From Paracoccaceae bacterium (GTDB taxonomy: Bacteria > Pseudomonadota > Alphaproteobacteria > Rhodobacterales > Rhodobacteraceae): a stretch of DNA of 6,516 nucleotides. Shown piece after piece: positions 6,051-6,516 of the stretch; within the stretch, counting starts at the first letter, position 1, and each line of letters starts with the position of its first letter. The DNA lies in the NCBI GenBank assembly GCA_002401945.1, contig NVUP01000016.1, positions 48,704 through 55,219 of the forward strand, in the 5' to 3' direction. Both the position numbers and the translations under genes were made by a program. The notes below the pieces were generated by a model, which ran no database searches, was not told where the DNA came from, and saw only the letters and a program-made list of their open reading frames with translations.

Positions 6051-6516
6051 CCCTATTCTTCACCAATGCCCGCCTGATCGACCCCGAGGCCGGAACCGAC
6101 GCGCCGGGCCATCTGCTGGTGCAGGATGGAAAGATTACTGAGATCTTTCCAGAAAACATCGAATCTGAACAGATGTTTCGCGCGCGAAACATCTCGCCAG
6201 AAGATGTTGAAATCATTGACTGCAAAAATCGCTGCCTGGCCCCTGGCATTGTCGATATTGGCGTCAAAGTCTGCGAGCCCGGTGAACGTCACAAGGAAAG
6301 CTATAAATCCGCAGGTCTGGCGGCGGCGGCTGGTGGTGTCACCACCATGGTCACCCGCCCCGATACCTCGCCCACCATCGACAGCCCCGAGGTGCTGGAA
6401 TTTGTCACCCGCCGCGCCCAGGCCGACTCGCCGGTGAACGTGTTGCCGATGGCGGCGCTGACCAAGGGCCGGATGGGCCGCGAGATGACCGAGATCGGCT
6501 TTCTGATGGATGCCGG
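6047..6516 (+). CDS. pyrC: dihydroorotase homologue, probably non-catalytic (PyrC'/PyrX type), 5' part
   Basis: The first 156 codons of an amidohydrolase-superfamily protein related to type I dihydroorotase; the rest lies beyond the right edge. An N-terminal beta-sandwich (1-64, 'FTNARLIDPEAGTD') leads into PGIVDIGVKVCEPGERHKES (66-85). Active enzymes read PGxxDxHxHxRxPG here: both zinc-ligand histidines are replaced (Gly72, Lys74) and the substrate-binding arginine is Cys76. The later 'MPNTxPxxD' block reads RPDTSPTID (104-112), so the usual Asn is Asp106. Catalysis is therefore unlikely; Pseudomonas PyrC', which is inactive but needed to assemble PyrB, is the known parallel. An active dihydroorotase should exist elsewhere in the genome. 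Start ATG 6047 overlaps the previous stop (ATGA) with AAGAG (6035-6039) seven bases upstream. Residues 37-52 look inserted (see the repeats at 6149-6202) in a patch of about 41 percent GC (6131-6220), unlike the GC-rich surroundings. Confidence 0.9.
   Translation, partial: MTLFFTNARLIDPEAGTDAPGHLLVQDGKITEIFPENIESEQMFRARNISPEDVEIIDCKNRCLAPGIVDIGVKVCEPGERHKESYKSAGLAAAAGGVTTMVTRPDTSPTIDSPEVLEFVTRRAQADSPVNVLPMAALTKGRMGREMTEIGFLMDA
6149..6202. repeat. putative in-frame palindromic insertion bounded by 6-bp direct repeats
   Basis: CCAGAA occurs at 6149-6154 and again at 6197-6202, both in the same codon phase (Pro-Glu, residues 35-36 and 51-52). The unit is exactly 48 bp, or 16 codons, and contains the 24-bp palindrome. 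Removing one unit would give 'EIFPEDVEIIDC', which has the length expected before the PGIVD block. The layout resembles a 42-bp element inserted with a 6-bp target duplication, but a 6-bp repeat is short enough to arise by chance. Four copies of the hexamer AACATC/GATGTT in alternating orientation (6155, 6172, 6188, 6203) lie at 15-17-bp steps through it. Confidence 0.5.
6171..6194. repeat. perfect 24-bp palindrome inside the pyrC-like gene
   Basis: The 12-base arm AGATGTTTCGCG (6171-6182) is followed directly by its exact reverse complement CGCGAAACATCT (6183-6194), with no loop. Flanking bases 6170 and 6195 (both C) break the symmetry. It encodes QMFRARNIS (residues 42-50). Its inner part, TGTTTC-GCGCGC-GAAACA, has the same outer half-sites as the ParB site parS but a spacer two bases longer. 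Confidence 0.95.

Noticed and set aside
1..6516. CRISPR arrays, tRNA or rRNA genes, insertion sequences, phage genes
   Set aside because: No regularly spaced repeats, no tRNA-like cloverleaf, no transposase or integrase motifs in any frame; the window is mostly ordinary housekeeping and transport genes.

Overview
The window looks like chromosomal DNA of an alphaproteobacterium, most likely the Rhodobacteraceae / Roseobacter group. This is inferred from the GC-rich third codon positions, the wording of the conserved proteins (an RND permease reading 'FFPDVIIDRVTVSVIWEGAG', a family-4-like uracil-DNA glycosylase with 'VLPWRPPQNRDP', a dihydroorotase homologue with 'PGIVDIGVKVCEPGERHKES') and the gene order pyrB - small membrane proteins - pyrC-like. 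No database search was possible.

Left part (1-3994, all on the minus strand, read from right to left): a uracil-DNA glycosylase gene is coupled by a GTGA overlap to a calcineurin-like metallophosphoesterase gene. A 64-bp gap with a strong hairpin follows, then moaB (molybdenum cofactor synthesis), a 104-bp gap with an operator-like inverted repeat, an RND-type periplasmic adaptor gene, a 216-bp gap with two perfect inverted repeats, and the first 84 codons of the RND permease that pairs with the adaptor. The adaptor and permease form one envelope efflux system; its outer-membrane channel and regulator are not in the window.

A 177-bp divergent spacer (3995-4171) separates the two halves. It carries a good sigma70-like promoter facing pyrB with a short leader of about 23 nt.

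Right part (4172-6516, plus strand): four tightly overlapping genes, namely pyrB (aspartate carbamoyltransferase catalytic chain), a single-span C-terminally anchored protein, a two-span protein with a PH-like C-terminal domain, and the 5' part of a dihydroorotase homologue. That homologue has lost the HxH metal ligands and is therefore probably a structural, non-catalytic partner of PyrB, as known for PyrC' in Pseudomonas.

The most unusual sequence signal is inside this last gene. A perfect 24-bp palindrome (6171-6194) sits in a 48-bp, 16-codon, in-frame segment bounded by 6-bp direct repeats (CCAGAA) in a locally AT-rich patch. It looks like a small palindromic element inserted into a coding sequence without breaking the frame.
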